A stretch of DNA of 64,000 nucleotides from Citrobacter enshiensis (GTDB lineage Bacteria > Pseudomonadota > Gammaproteobacteria > Enterobacterales > Enterobacteriaceae): positions 3,348,001-3,412,000 of the forward strand of contig NZ_CP119862.1 in assembly GCF_029338175.1 (NCBI RefSeq), given 5' to 3'. The notes under the pieces are model-generated. The model was given only the letters and a program-made list of their open reading frames with translations, was not told where the DNA came from and did not search any database. Below are positions 1-8,502 of this stretch, piece after piece. Position numbers and translations under genes: made by a program. Positions within the stretch are counted from its first letter, which is position 1, and every line of letters starts with the position of its first letter.

Positions 1-486
1 CTTAAGAAGGAGTGGCTGACGCTGGAAGAAGTGGTCGGCAGCGCACTGCAAATGCTGGAGCCGGGATTAACGCATCCGATCAATCTTTCACTGCCGGAGC
101 CGCTAACGCTCATTCACGTAGACGGTCCGCTGTTTGAGCGTGTGCTGATCAATCTGCTGGAAAATGCGGTTAAATACGCTGGCGTACAGGCCACGATCGG
201 CATCGATGCCCACATTGATGGGGATCACCTGACTCTGGATGTGTGGGATAACGGCACAGGCATCCCGCAGGGGCAAGAGCGCAGCATATTTGATAAGTTC
301 GCCCGCGGAAATAAAGAGTCTGCGGTACCGGGCGTTGGGTTGGGTCTGGCGATTTGTCAGGCGATTGTCGAGGTGCACGGCGGTACCATCGCGGCGCAGA
401 ATCGACCGCAGGGCGGTGCCTGTTTCCGTGTTACACTGCCACAAGAATCTCCCCCTGAACTTGAAGATTTTCATGAGGATATGTGA
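1..486 (+). CDS. kdpD: Sensor histidine kinase KdpD, C-terminal fragment
   Basis: The reading frame is open from the first base, so only the last 161 codons of this inner-membrane potassium/turgor sensor are present. The fragment is the cytoplasmic ATP-binding catalytic domain. It shows the N box (ENAVKYAG), the G1 box (WDNGTGIP), an F-box-like DKFARG and the G2 box (VGLGLAI). KdpD phosphorylates and dephosphorylates KdpE to control the kdpFABC K+-ATPase. Its stop overlaps the kdpE start by four bases (GTGA), typical of translational coupling. The N-terminal USP/KdpD domain and membrane helices lie outside the window. Confidence 0.97.
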   Translation, partial: LKKEWLTLEEVVGSALQMLEPGLTHPINLSLPEPLTLIHVDGPLFERVLINLLENAVKYAGVQATIGIDAHIDGDHLTLDVWDNGTGIPQGQERSIFDKFARGNKESAVPGVGLGLAICQAIVEVHGGTIAAQNRPQGGACFRVTLPQESPPELEDFHEDM

Positions 487-1160
487 CAAACGTTCTGATT
501 GTTGAAGATGAGCAGGCCATTCGTCGTTTTCTGCGTACCGCGCTGGAAGGCGACGGACTGCGTGTCTATGAAGCCGATACGCTGCAGCGCGGTTTACTGG
601 AAGCCGCGACGCGAAAACCCGACCTTATCATTCTCGATCTTGGTTTACCGGATGGCGACGGTATTGATTTTATTCGCGATCTGCGCCAGTGGAGCGTTAT
701 CCCCGTCATCGTGCTTTCTGCCCGCAGTGAAGAGAGCGACAAAATCGCCGCGCTGGATGCCGGTGCCGATGATTATCTGAGTAAGCCCTTTGGTATTGGC
801 GAACTGCAGGCGCGTTTACGTGTCGCTTTACGTCGCCATTCCGCCAGCCCTTCTCCCGACCCGGTCGTCTGTTTTTCCGACGTGAAGGTGGATCTGACCG
901 CAAGACTGGTACATCGCGGCGAAGAAGAGATCCACCTGACGCCGATTGAATTTCGCCTGCTGGCGGTGATGTTGAATAACGCGGGTAAAGTGTTAACCCA
1001 ACGCCAGTTGTTGAGTCAGGTTTGGGGGCCGAATGCCGTCGAACATAGCCACTATCTGCGTATTTATATGGGGCATTTACGTCAGAAGCTGGAGCAGGAC
1101 CCAACCCGCCCCCGCCACTTTATTACCGAGACGGGAATCGGTTATCGGTTTATGCCATGA
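483..1160 (+). CDS. kdpE: Response regulator KdpE
   Basis: A 225-residue OmpR/PhoB-type response regulator that activates kdpFABC under potassium limitation or high osmolarity. The receiver domain (about 1-120) has the acidic pair E8/D9, the phospho-acceptor D52 in LIILDLGLP and the conserved lysine in LSKPFG. The C-terminal winged helix (about 130-225) has the family signature around LTPIEFRLL and the wing ending GIGYRF. The GTG start at 483 is chosen because it overlaps the kdpD stop and gives the usual family length. The gene ends at a hairpin terminator shared with convergent pgm. Confidence 0.97.
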   Translation: MTNVLIVEDEQAIRRFLRTALEGDGLRVYEADTLQRGLLEAATRKPDLIILDLGLPDGDGIDFIRDLRQWSVIPVIVLSARSEESDKIAALDAGADDYLSKPFGIGELQARLRVALRRHSASPSPDPVVCFSDVKVDLTARLVHRGEEEIHLTPIEFRLLAVMLNNAGKVLTQRQLLSQVWGPNAVEHSHYLRIYMGHLRQKLEQDPTRPRHFITETGIGYRFMP

Positions 1161-1172
1161 AAATGGGATAAA

Positions 1173-1197
1173 AAAAGGAGCCTGATTGGCTCCTTTT
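1173..1197. terminator. Bidirectional kdpE/pgm terminator
   Basis: A ten-base stem (AAAAGGAGCC / GGCTCCTTTT) with a five-base loop, preceded by an A run and followed by T-rich sequence, lies between the convergent kdpE and pgm stops. It should terminate both. Confidence 0.9.
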
Positions 1198-1217
1198 TCG
1201 TTTAGGTAATTGTGTGT

Positions 1218-2858
1218 TTAGGCGTTTTTCAGCACTTCACTGACAATTTCAACGGCTTCTTTCTCGATCTGTTTGCGATGTTCTTCACCGAGGAAACTTT
1301 CACAGTAGATCTTGTAAGCGTCTTCCGTACCGGACGGACGCGCAGCAAACCAGCCGTTGTCGGTCATCACTTTCAGACCGCCAATGGAAGCGCCGTTGCC
1401 AGGTGCCGCCGTCAGACGCGCGGTGATCGGATCGCCCGCAAGCATGCTGGCGCTGACCATTTCCGGGGACAGTTTGGACAATGCCGCTTTCTGAGCGGAC
1501 GTCGCCGCCGCCTGCAAGCGGTTATAGCTCGGCGCACCAAAGCGAGCCGCCAGTTCGTTGTAGTGTTCCTGCGGGTTTTTACCCGTGACCGCGGTGATTT
1601 CCGCCGCCAGCAGACACATGATGATGCCGTCTTTGTCGGTAGACCACGGTGTGCCGTCAAAACGCAGGAAAGAGGCCCCCGCACTCTCTTCGCCACCAAA
1701 ACCGAAGCTGCCGTCGAACAGACCGTCAACAAACCATTTGAAACCTACCGGCACTTCCACCAGTTTACGGCCTAAATCGTTCACCACACGGTCGATCATT
1801 GCAGAAGACACCAGCGTTTTACCAACTGCAACATCTTTGCCCCACTGTGGACGATGCTGGAACAGGTAGTTGATGGCAACCGCCAGGTAATGGTTCGGGT
1901 TCATCAGTCCTGCTGGCGTGACGATGCCGTGACGGTCATAGTCCGGATCGTTGGCAAACGCTAGATCGAACTTATCACGCAGCGCCAGCAGACCCGCCAT
2001 CGCACACTCGGAGGAGCAGTCCATACGGATCGCGCCGTCTTTATCCAGGTGCATAAAGCGGAAAGTCTGATCAACCTGATCGTTCACGATGGTCAGATTG
2101 AGTTTGTAATGCTCGGCAATACGTTTCCAGTATTCGATACCGGAGCCGCCCAGCGGATCGACGCCCAGCGTCAGGCCCGCTTTTTGAATCGCCGCCATAT
2201 CGACGATATCCGCCAGCCCTTCAACGAATGGCTGCACCAGATCCTGCTCTTTCACATGACCGGAGGCCATTGCCGCATCCAGTGAAATGCGTTTTACGCC
2301 TTTCAGACCATCCGCGAGCAGCGCGTTAGCCCTGTCTTCAACCACTTTGGTAACGTTGGTATCCGCCGGGCCGCCATTGGGCGGATTGTATTTAATACCG
2401 CCATCTTCCGGCGGGTTGTGGGACGGCGTAATCACGATGCCGTCAGCCAGCGGACCGCCTTTTTTGTTATGGACCAGGATCGCATTCGAAACCGCAGGCG
2501 TCGGCGTAAAGCCGTTGTTTTCCTGAACAATGACATCGACACCGTTCGCCGCCAGTACTTCCAGAACGGAAATAAAGGCAGGCTCGGACAGTGCGTGAGT
2601 ATCTTTACCCACATAGCAAGGGCCAGTGATGCCGTTTTTCGCACGCTCTTCAGCAATCGCCTGGGCAATGGCCAGAATGTGCAGTTCATTAAAACTATGA
2701 CGACCGGCGCTGCCGCGATGCCCGGAAGTTCCGAACTTCACCGCGTGCTCCGCATTCCCTGCTTCCGGTTTCAATACATAGTATTGCGCCGTCAGTTGGG
2801 CGACATTAATTAAATCACTCTGTTGCGCAGGCTGACCTGCACGCTTGTGGATTGCCAT
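1218..2858 (-). CDS. pgm: Phosphoglucomutase
   Basis: Interconverts glucose-1-phosphate and glucose-6-phosphate, linking glycolysis with glycogen, trehalose and nucleotide-sugar synthesis. The 546-residue length is standard for the enterobacterial enzyme. The phosphoserine loop is visible as [11 protein letters not shown], the metal-binding loop as NDPDYDRHG, and the sugar-binding motif as GGEESAG; the C-terminal phosphate-binding region carries RPSGTED. The ATG at 2858 is preceded by an AAGGA ribosome-binding site. It lies 24 bases downstream of seqA on the same strand, so the two are probably co-transcribed. Confidence 0.97.
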   Translation of the reverse strand: MAIHKRAGQPAQQSDLINVAQLTAQYYVLKPEAGNAEHAVKFGTSGHRGSAGRHSFNELHILAIAQAIAEERAKNGITGPCYVGKDTHALSEPAFISVLEVLAANGVDVIVQENNGFTPTPAVSNAILVHNKKGGPLADGIVITPSHNPPEDGGIKYNPPNGGPADTNVTKVVEDRANALLADGLKGVKRISLDAAMASGHVKEQDLVQPFVEGLADIVDMAAIQKAGLTLGVDPLGGSGIEYWKRIAEHYKLNLTIVNDQVDQTFRFMHLDKDGAIRMDCSSECAMAGLLALRDKFDLAFANDPDYDRHGIVTPAGLMNPNHYLAVAINYLFQHRPQWGKDVAVGKTLVSSAMIDRVVNDLGRKLVEVPVGFKWFVDGLFDGSFGFGGEESAGASFLRFDGTPWSTDKDGIIMCLLAAEITAVTGKNPQEHYNELAARFGAPSYNRLQAAATSAQKAALSKLSPEMVSASMLAGDPITARLTAAPGNGASIGGLKVMTDNGWFAARPSGTEDAYKIYCESFLGEEHRKQIEKEAVEIVSEVLKNA

Positions 2859-2882
2859 TGCCTGGTCCTTTTAATGCAACGT

Positions 2883-3428
2883 TTAGATTGTTCCGCAAAC
2901 CTTTTCAATCAATTCCGCCGGGAATTGCATTGATTGCATGATGTGTTCAATCATGCTGCATTTACGGCCGGTGTTGGTGTTGGTGATCACCCAATACGGC
3001 GTGCCTGGCACGTGTTTCGGCTTGGTTTGATTACCATTTTTCAGCAGAGTCTGCTCGTCTGCCGCAAAATATACGCGCGTACGACCGTGCAACGAATCCG
3101 TCGCCTCAGCAAACGCGTTGTGATCCAGTGAGTAAAGTGTAGACAGTACCAACATAAAGCGATTTACCGCTTTCTTCTGCTCCGCATATTCATCGGAGAG
3201 CAGAAGTTCACGCATGGCGCGCACTTTATCTTTTACGGGGTTGACCGGCTTCGCTTCAACGATAGCGGGTTGCGCTGTGCGCACCTCTTTCGCCGCCGGA
3301 GTGACAGGCTGTGATGCGGCGGAAAATTTCAACATACGCCGTAAAATGTCGGATGCGCTCTCGCCGATATGCTTGGTGTGGCTGGCAATATAGCTATAGA
3401 GTTCATCATCAACTTCAATCGTTTTCAT
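2883..3428 (-). CDS. seqA: Negative regulator of replication initiation SeqA
   Basis: Binds hemimethylated GATC clusters, sequesters oriC and the dnaA promoter after initiation and organises newly replicated DNA. The 181-residue form starting MKTIEVDDELY matches the family. The N-terminal oligomerisation helix-turn-helix is in residues 1-35, then a variable linker (about 60-70), then the DNA-binding domain ending in the conserved VCGTI. The frame stays open 26 codons upstream to 3506, but that extension matches no known SeqA and is not used. Divergent from ybfF, first gene of seqA-pgm. Confidence 0.96.
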   Translation of the reverse strand: MKTIEVDDELYSYIASHTKHIGESASDILRRMLKFSAASQPVTPAAKEVRTAQPAIVEAKPVNPVKDKVRAMRELLLSDEYAEQKKAVNRFMLVLSTLYSLDHNAFAEATDSLHGRTRVYFAADEQTLLKNGNQTKPKHVPGTPYWVITNTNTGRKCSMIEHIMQSMQFPAELIEKVCGTI

Positions 3429-3612
3429 CTTAATCCAGTGCGGTGTCTTATCTGAATACAAGTCGTTGGGATTATAGGGGCAAATCCCAACAGCGGATAG
3501 CGTCAAGCCAGGCTGTCAGAAAAACTCGGAGTAAACCGTAGTTGTTGCAGCCCCGTGGCAGAATGGTCAACATAATACCCTAACCCGACAGAGCGAAAAA
3601 AAGAACTTTGCC

Positions 3613-4386
3613 ATGAAATTGAACATCCGAGCGCAATCTGCACAAAAGCTGCACAATAATTCTCCCATCGTCCTTGTTCACGGCTTGTTTGGTAGCCTTG
3701 ATAACCTCGGCATACTGGCGCGCGATCTTGTAGAGGATCACGACATCATCCAGGTTGATATGCGTAACCACGGTCTTTCTCCCCGCTCAGCGGAGATGAA
3801 TTACCCGGCGATGGCGCAGGATCTGCTGGATACCCTGGACGCTGCGAATATCGAAAAAGCCACCTTCATTGGTCACTCAATGGGCGGAAAAGCCGTCATG
3901 GCGCTGACCGCACTGGCGCCGGATCGTATTGATCAACTGGTGGCGATTGATATTGCGCCGGTTGATTATCACGTGCGCCGCCACGATGAGATCTTTGCCG
4001 CGATCAACGCCGTGACCGAATCTGACGCGCAAACACGCCAGCAGGCGGCAGCCGTCATGCGCCAGCACCTCCAGGAAGAAGGCGTGATCCAGTTCCTGTT
4101 AAAGTCGTATGTCGATGGCGAGTGGCGCTTTAACGTGCCCGTATTGTGGGAGCAGTACCCGCATATCGTGGGGTGGGAAACCATTCCCGCCTGGGATCAT
4201 CCGGCATTGTTTATCCCAGGCGGCAATTCCCCCTACGTCACCGAGGCCTATCGTCACGATTTACTGACCCAATTTCCTCAGGCCCGGGCGCATGTGATTG
4301 CGGGTGCTGGCCATTGGGTGCATGCAGAAAAACCGGATGCCGTGCTACGCGCGATACGCCGGTATCTGGCGGATAAGGCTAACTGA
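3613..4386 (+). CDS. ybfF: Alpha/beta-hydrolase esterase YbfF
   Basis: A 257-residue alpha/beta-hydrolase. The oxyanion-side motif HGLFGS follows the first strand, the nucleophile serine sits in the elbow GHSMGG near residue 89, and the catalytic histidine is in GAGHWVH near the C-terminus. E. coli YbfF hydrolyses short acyl esters and acyl-CoA-like substrates in vitro; the physiological substrate is not established. No signal peptide, so cytoplasmic. Divergent from seqA. Its stop codon lies inside a LexA-type operator that serves ybfE. Confidence 0.92.
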   Translation: MKLNIRAQSAQKLHNNSPIVLVHGLFGSLDNLGILARDLVEDHDIIQVDMRNHGLSPRSAEMNYPAMAQDLLDTLDAANIEKATFIGHSMGGKAVMALTALAPDRIDQLVAIDIAPVDYHVRRHDEIFAAINAVTESDAQTRQQAAAVMRQHLQEEGVIQFLLKSYVDGEWRFNVPVLWEQYPHIVGWETIPAWDHPALFIPGGNSPYVTEAYRHDLLTQFPQARAHVIAGAGHWVHAEKPDAVLRAIRRYLADKAN

Positions 4387-4400
4387 TTAAAAACTCAGCG
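4381..4400. promoter_or_regulatory. LexA box upstream of ybfE
   Basis: The sequence contains CTG (4383-4385), ten A/T-rich bases and CAG (4396-4398), the CTG-N10-CAG SOS-box form. It overlaps the ybfF stop codon and lies 115 bases before ybfE. E. coli ybfE is known to be LexA-controlled through a near-identical site. Confidence 0.8.
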
Positions 4401-4514
4401 TCCGCGCGCGATTACGTGCGTGGACGTTGGCGTGCCTCACTCGCTGATGTATGATGGCGCGCTATCCATCCGGGCATACGCCTGGCTGATTGTTTCCCCG
4501 AAGTCACCAAAATC

Positions 4515-4808
4515 ATGGCCAAAGAACAAACGGACCGTACGACATTAGATCTGTTCGCGCACGAGCGTCGCCCGGGACGACCCAAAACCAATCCGCTTTC
4601 GCGTGATGAACAGCTACGCATTAACAAGCGTAATCAGCTTAAACGCGACAAGGTTCGTGGGCTTAAGCGTGTCGAACTGAAGCTGAATGCTGATGCCGTG
4701 GATGCGCTGAATGAACTGGCGGAAGCACGCAATATGAGCCGCAGTGAGCTCATTGAAGAGATGCTGACAAACCAGCTTATCTCGCTGCGTGGCCAGGGGT
4801 CTGTCTGA
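4515..4808 (+). CDS. ybfE: LexA-regulated CopG/RHH-like protein YbfE
   Basis: A 97-residue basic protein, one of the SOS genes of E. coli by its LexA box; molecular role unknown. The N-terminal half is rich in Arg/Lys (RRPGRPKTNP, then a strongly charged stretch). The C-terminal part, VELKLNADAVDALNELAEARNMSRSELIEEML in two overlapping pieces, has the strand-helix-helix pattern of a ribbon-helix-helix fold, so DNA binding is plausible. The ATG at 4515 gives the K-12 length. It stands alone between ybfF and fldA. Confidence 0.88.
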   Translation: MAKEQTDRTTLDLFAHERRPGRPKTNPLSRDEQLRINKRNQLKRDKVRGLKRVELKLNADAVDALNELAEARNMSRSELIEEMLTNQLISLRGQGSV

Positions 4809-4958
4809 ATTTCTGCTCTAAATCATAAATCGTGTAGCACAGAGTGCAGTCCTGCGTGTTTGCTGTTTCCGCATGCCTGACTGATCTGCTATGATTGCCC
4901 TTATCCGTGGGCAATACGCCACCACCATTTCAATAAGTTTCAAGAGGTTATTTTACTC

Positions 4959-5489
4959 ATGGCAATCACTGGCATCTTTTTCGGCAGCGACACCGGTAAT
5001 ACCGAAAATATCGCAAAAATGATTCAAAAACAGCTTGGTAAAGACGTTGCCGATGTTCATGACATTGCGAAAAGCAGTAAAGAAGACCTGGAAGGGTATG
5101 ACATTCTGCTGTTAGGTATTCCAACCTGGTACTACGGTGAAGCACAGTGCGACTGGGATGACTTCTTCCCTACCCTCGAAGACATTGATTTCAATGGTAA
5201 ACTGGTGGCTCTGTTTGGCTGCGGCGATCAGGAAGACTACGCAGAATACTTCTGCGATGCGCTGGGCACCATCCGCGACATTATCGAACCGCGCGGCGCG
5301 ACCATCGTAGGTCACTGGCCAACCGCTGGCTATCACTTCGAAGCTTCCAAAGGTCTTGCTGATGACGATCATTTTGTCGGTCTGGCTATCGACGAAGACC
5401 GTCAGCCGGAACTGACCGCTGAGCGCGTTGAAAAATGGGTTAAACAGATTTCTGCCGAACTGCATCTCGACGAAATCATCAACGCCTGA
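4959..5489 (+). CDS. fldA: Flavodoxin 1
   Basis: Low-potential FMN electron carrier, essential in E. coli. It supplies electrons to radical-SAM enzymes such as BioB, IspG/IspH, methionine synthase reactivation and pyruvate formate-lyase activation. The phosphate-binding loop is visible near the N-terminus as [11 protein letters not shown], and the two isoalloxazine-stacking loops as [11 protein letters not shown] and [13 protein letters not shown]. The 176-residue length is that of the long-chain flavodoxins. An AAGAGG ribosome-binding site precedes ATG 4959. It lies directly upstream of fur, as in E. coli, so some fur mRNA may start at fldA. Confidence 0.97.
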   Translation: MAITGIFFGSDTGNTENIAKMIQKQLGKDVADVHDIAKSSKEDLEGYDILLLGIPTWYYGEAQCDWDDFFPTLEDIDFNGKLVALFGCGDQEDYAEYFCDALGTIRDIIEPRGATIVGHWPTAGYHFEASKGLADDDHFVGLAIDEDRQPELTAERVEKWVKQISAELHLDEIINA

Positions 5490-5494
5490 TTTCG

Positions 5495-5521
5495 TGCGGC
5501 GCAGAAACTATCTGCGCCGCA
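5495..5521 (+). terminator. Stem-loop after fldA
   Basis: A perfect 11-base stem (TGCGGCGCAGA / TCTGCGCCGCA) with a five-base loop begins six bases after the fldA stop. No U tract follows, so it may pause or stabilise the fldA 3' end and still allow readthrough into fur. Confidence 0.6.
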
Positions 5522-5694
5522 TCAATAGATAAAACCAATCAAAATAATTGCTACAAATTTGTAACTTTCCTGCCCATCCCTGTACAATGTTCGGGTGTTA
5601 TTCTGGTATTGCACAGTGTGATTGTAGGCAGTACCACGTTTTGATTAATAATATTTGCCCGAGGCTTGCAGTTTTCATTTAGACATGGCAGTTC

Positions 5695-5713
5695 TATAAT
5701 GATACGCATTCTC
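5695..5713 (+). promoter_or_regulatory. Fur box overlapping a TATAAT -10 element upstream of fur
   Basis: TATAATGATACGCATTCTC matches 15 of 19 positions of the Fur-box consensus GATAATGATAATCATTATC. Its first six bases form a perfect -10 hexamer, consistent with fur autoregulation by promoter occlusion. Confidence 0.75.
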
Positions 5714-5749
5714 TCAAGTGCAATTACTGTCACTTCTTTAATGAAGTGA
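5699..5749 (+). pseudogene. uof: uof leader peptide reading frame, shortened
   Basis: In E. coli a 28-codon reading frame, uof, starts here and ends four bases into fur, so fur translation is coupled to it and RyhB acts on it. Here the ATG at 5699 and the first codons (MIRIL...) are kept. The frame stops at TGA 5747-5749 after 16 codons, 27 bases before fur. The former tail (VNRLATGQIPHD, ending on the fur-overlapping TGA) is still readable in another frame from 5746. That pattern points to a one-base deletion near 5735-5740. The comparison uses the K-12 sequence from memory. Confidence 0.6.
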
Positions 5750-5776
5750 ATCGTTTAGCAACAGGACAGATTCCGC

Positions 5777-6223
5777 ATGACTGACAACAATACCGCATTA
5801 AAGAAGGCTGGCCTGAAAGTAACGCTTCCTCGTTTAAAAATTCTGGAAGTTCTTCAGGGACCGGATAACCATCACGTCAGTGCGGAAGATTTGTATAAAC
5901 GTCTGATCGACATGGGTGAAGAAATTGGTCTGGCGACCGTGTATCGCGTGCTGAACCAGTTCGATGACGCCGGTATCGTGACCCGCCACAATTTTGAAGG
6001 CGGTAAGTCCGTTTTTGAACTGACTCAACAGCATCATCATGATCATCTTATTTGCCTCGATTGTGGCAAAGTGATCGAGTTCAGCGATGATTCTATCGAA
6101 GCGCGCCAACGTGAAATTGCGACTAAGCATGGTATTCGTTTAACCAACCATAGCCTCTATCTTTACGGTCACTGCGCTGAAGGCGATTGCCGCGAAGACG
6201 AACACGCGCACGACGCAAAGTAA
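5777..6223 (+). CDS. fur: Ferric uptake regulator Fur
   Basis: Global Fe2+-responsive repressor of siderophore and iron-uptake genes. The 148-residue protein has an N-terminal winged helix (about 1-82) and a C-terminal metal-binding dimerisation domain. Visible metal ligands are the histidine cluster QQHHHDH, the CLDC pair and the C-terminal pair in GHCAEGDC. ATG 5777 follows an ACAGGA ribosome-binding site. Control elements upstream are the Fur box at 5695 and the altered uof leader. A strong terminator follows. Confidence 0.98.
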   Translation: MTDNNTALKKAGLKVTLPRLKILEVLQGPDNHHVSAEDLYKRLIDMGEEIGLATVYRVLNQFDDAGIVTRHNFEGGKSVFELTQQHHHDHLICLDCGKVIEFSDDSIEARQREIATKHGIRLTNHSLYLYGHCAEGDCREDEHAHDAK

Positions 6224-6237
6224 TATGCCCCCCAAAG

Positions 6238-6262
6238 AGCCAACCACGCGGTTGGCTTTTTT
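6238..6262 (+). terminator. fur terminator
   Basis: Perfect eight-base stem AGCCAACC / GGTTGGCT, four-base loop and T run, 15 bases after the fur stop. Confidence 0.9.
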
Positions 6263-6268
6263 ATGCCC

Positions 6269-6301
6269 AAAAAAAGACCCGCTATCAAAGCAGGTCTTTT
6301 T
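6269..6301 (-). terminator. chiQ terminator
   Basis: On the minus strand the stem AAAAGACC / GGTCTTTT encloses a 13-base loop and is followed by a T run (the A run at 6269-6275 on the plus strand). It ends the chiPQ transcript, back to back with the fur terminator. Confidence 0.8.
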
Positions 6302-6319
6302 CCCTTCCAGTGAGTACAT

Positions 6320-6652
6320 TTACTGTACTGTGTTTTTACTGCGAATTTCTTTCCAGATTTTATCGCAATCGGCTTGTACCGCCTGACCATTGCCCGTACG
6401 TGTCGCCTGAATACATTGCTGGTAATCCAGTACCCGCACGCTTTCTTCGTTAGCAAACTGCTTATGCTGGTCTTCTTTTTTCAGCACATTTAATACGCTT
6501 TGGCAGGCTTCGATTTTTTCCGGTGAACCTTGCGCGGTGTTAATGCACGCACTGTATGCCTCTTTAAGGCGGCTATCTTCCTTGGGTGCGGGAGATTGCG
6601 CGCAGGCCACCAGCCCTGACGCCATAATGGCGATGAGTAACATTTTTTTCAT
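6320..6652 (-). CDS. chiQ: Chitosugar-induced lipoprotein ChiQ
   Basis: A 110-residue predicted lipoprotein, formerly YbfN, of unknown function. The signal peptide MKKMLLIAIMASG is followed by the lipobox LVAC, with the lipidated cysteine at residue 17. The mature part is short, charged and contains several cysteines (CINTAQ, EACQS, YQQC, ADCDK) that could form disulfides in the periplasm. It lies 49 bases downstream of chiP on the same strand and is expected to be co-transcribed and silenced with it by the ChiX sRNA. Confidence 0.9.
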   Translation of the reverse strand: MKKMLLIAIMASGLVACAQSPAPKEDSRLKEAYSACINTAQGSPEKIEACQSVLNVLKKEDQHKQFANEESVRVLDYQQCIQATRTGNGQAVQADCDKIWKEIRSKNTVQ

Positions 6653-6701
6653 ATAACGGTCCTCAACGATGCGGCAGAGAAATACCCTGCCGCGACTGGC
6701 A

Positions 6702-8108
6702 TCAGAAAATAGTGAATGGGGCGATAACCATGAACTTCACGTCACGCTCATCCTGGAAGATGTTGCCATAACCGCCGCTCCAGCTTGGGATGTTGGAGTG
6801 GTTGTCATACTCGGTGAAGTGCAGTTTAAACATGGTGCCTTTGGCACGTCCTTCTTGCATGGTATAAACCGCATCAAGACTGTAGGAGGATTCTTCGATG
6901 GTTTTGTTTTTGTCGTAGAACGCATCCGGGTTGCTCTGCCAGGTAGCCGGTTTTGCATCCCAGGCATAGACGTACGATGCTCCCAGCGCCATACCTGGCA
7001 GATTCCAGTTCTTCAGGTCATACATCGCGCCGAAGAAGACCGCTTTTTCGCCGTTGGCGTTAAAGTCGGAACGGTTATCCCACCAGACATCCAGACGACC
7101 GTTTGAGGAGGCGTAGGTCGGCGTCATACGCTGCAAGAAGTAACCCTGCTGCCCGTCCGCTTTAACCCAGGTTCCTTCCAGACGCAGATCGACCACTTCC
7201 GCCACTTTGTAACCGAAAGTCAGTGCCTGCAACCATGCAGTGCCGTCGTAGATATCGTTCACACTGCGGTCATCAACTTTATCGCGTGCGCCGTAGAACT
7301 GGTAACTGGTGGTAAACGGATTCCCACCCAGATCGAATTTGTAGCTGGCTTTGGCAAAGTACTGATCGACATAGCCCTCAGACTGACCAAAGGCAGCCTC
7401 AAGAATAAGGTCATTTTTGAAATCGTATTTTGCGCCAACGGAGTGGAGGTAATCGACTTTGGTCTTTTTATCAGCCTGGTAGAATTTATCCACTTCAATG
7501 TGCCACGGCGCTTTATACTCGTTGGCCCACATATAGGAGAAGCTCAACGCACCCGCATCGCCATAGTCAAAGTTGGCTCCGGCTTCTGCCCCTTGATAGG
7601 TACCCGGCATAAAGCTCCAGTGCGGCGCTAACAGCGTCTGTCCGGTTGGCTGAATATAACCGGCACGTGCCCAGGTCGGACCATATTTAAATTTTGCAGC
7701 GGCTTTATAAAGGCTGATACCACTCTTATCGCCAGAGTAATCTTCGTCATAGCCTTTATTTTTTTTCGAGAATGCAATTTCGTTAGGGTGTCCGCTGTCG
7801 TCACTTTCCGCCATTTCAATTGCGGTAAACGCCGCAATATCCAGACCGAACATATCCGCTGCATAACCCGACTGGAAATCCAGGTTGGCGTTCCAGGTCG
7901 CGTGTGAAAGGTTGGTTTTGTATTTGTCTTCATCCGTGACGTCTTTACGGTCACGCTCACGCTGCCAGTAATAAATACCGCCTGTTAAAGTCGAATCGTC
8001 GATAAAGCCCGCGGCGCTTGCCTGCGGCGCAACCATCCAACCCGACATTGCTGTGATACCGGCAATAGCCAGCGCCAGCGTACTACGTTTGCCACTAAAC
8101 GTACGCAT
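6702..8108 (-). CDS. chiP: Chitoporin ChiP
   Basis: Outer-membrane OprD-type porin for chitobiose and related oligosaccharides, formerly YbfM. The 468-residue precursor has a signal peptide ending in a SAAG-type site (PQASAAG, about residue 33). A beta-barrel rich in alternating aromatic/polar residues follows, ending VIAPFTIF with the C-terminal phenylalanine recognised by the BAM complex. The ATG at 8108 is preceded by AGAGGA, itself buried in a ChiX sRNA pairing site. Function couples with nagE/nagBA downstream in amino-sugar catabolism; a NagC-like site lies in the leader region. Confidence 0.95.
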   Translation of the reverse strand: MRTFSGKRSTLALAIAGITAMSGWMVAPQASAAGFIDDSTLTGGIYYWQRERDRKDVTDEDKYKTNLSHATWNANLDFQSGYAADMFGLDIAAFTAIEMAESDDSGHPNEIAFSKKNKGYDEDYSGDKSGISLYKAAAKFKYGPTWARAGYIQPTGQTLLAPHWSFMPGTYQGAEAGANFDYGDAGALSFSYMWANEYKAPWHIEVDKFYQADKKTKVDYLHSVGAKYDFKNDLILEAAFGQSEGYVDQYFAKASYKFDLGGNPFTTSYQFYGARDKVDDRSVNDIYDGTAWLQALTFGYKVAEVVDLRLEGTWVKADGQQGYFLQRMTPTYASSNGRLDVWWDNRSDFNANGEKAVFFGAMYDLKNWNLPGMALGASYVYAWDAKPATWQSNPDAFYDKNKTIEESSYSLDAVYTMQEGRAKGTMFKLHFTEYDNHSNIPSWSGGYGNIFQDERDVKFMVIAPFTIF

Positions 8109-8115
8109 ATGTTAA

Positions 8116-8127
8116 TCCTCTTTGACG
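8116..8127 (-). promoter_or_regulatory. ChiX sRNA pairing site over the chiP ribosome-binding site
   Basis: On the chiP mRNA strand the sequence CGUCAAAGAGGA is a perfect 12-base complement of the UCCUCUUUGACG seed of ChiX (recalled sequence). It covers the Shine-Dalgarno AGAGGA, so pairing would block translation, as shown for E. coli and Salmonella chiP. Confidence 0.8.
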
Positions 8128-8458
8128 TATAAAATGCTGCCGCCAAAGGCGAACAGCTAAAAATAAAAATTAAAAATAGCGCTGAGAAAACCTCATTGAC
8201 TACAGTGAACAGACTATTTTTCGCGACGCGAATTATCAATCTCTTTCTGTAACCAGTATGTAATAATATGAGCGACCGCACATATTTCATTGCTTTTTGT
8301 TACACATTCAACAAATGCGAAAAATTATCATTAAAATGAAAAATACCGTTGATTTCCATGAAGATGAAAACGGTTACAGCGTTGAATTTAGTCACGACCT
8401 AAATTTCTGAGCACACTCATCAAAAAATCATTTATCGGATTAATTATTTTTTAGGTGC

Positions 8459-8479
8459 AATTAATTCGCTCTGCAAACA
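8459..8479. promoter_or_regulatory. NagC-operator-like site upstream of chiP
   Basis: TTAATTCG, four bases, GCAAA at 8461-8477 reproduces the core of the nagE NagC operator (TTAATTCG, four bases, GCAAA at 12523-12539). It lies about 350 bases upstream of the chiP start. NagC repression of chiP is known in E. coli. Confidence 0.55.
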
Positions 8480-8502
8480 GAGGATGTAGCGGAACTTAAG
8501 CG

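Noticed and set aside
3429-3506. 26-codon N-terminal extension of SeqA
   Set aside because: Does not match the SeqA family; the 181-residue start fits the known protein.
4894-4915. Inverted repeat ATTGCCC / GGGCAAT before fldA as a riboswitch or operator
   Set aside because: Seven-base arms overlapping a possible -10 element; too little to support a regulatory call.
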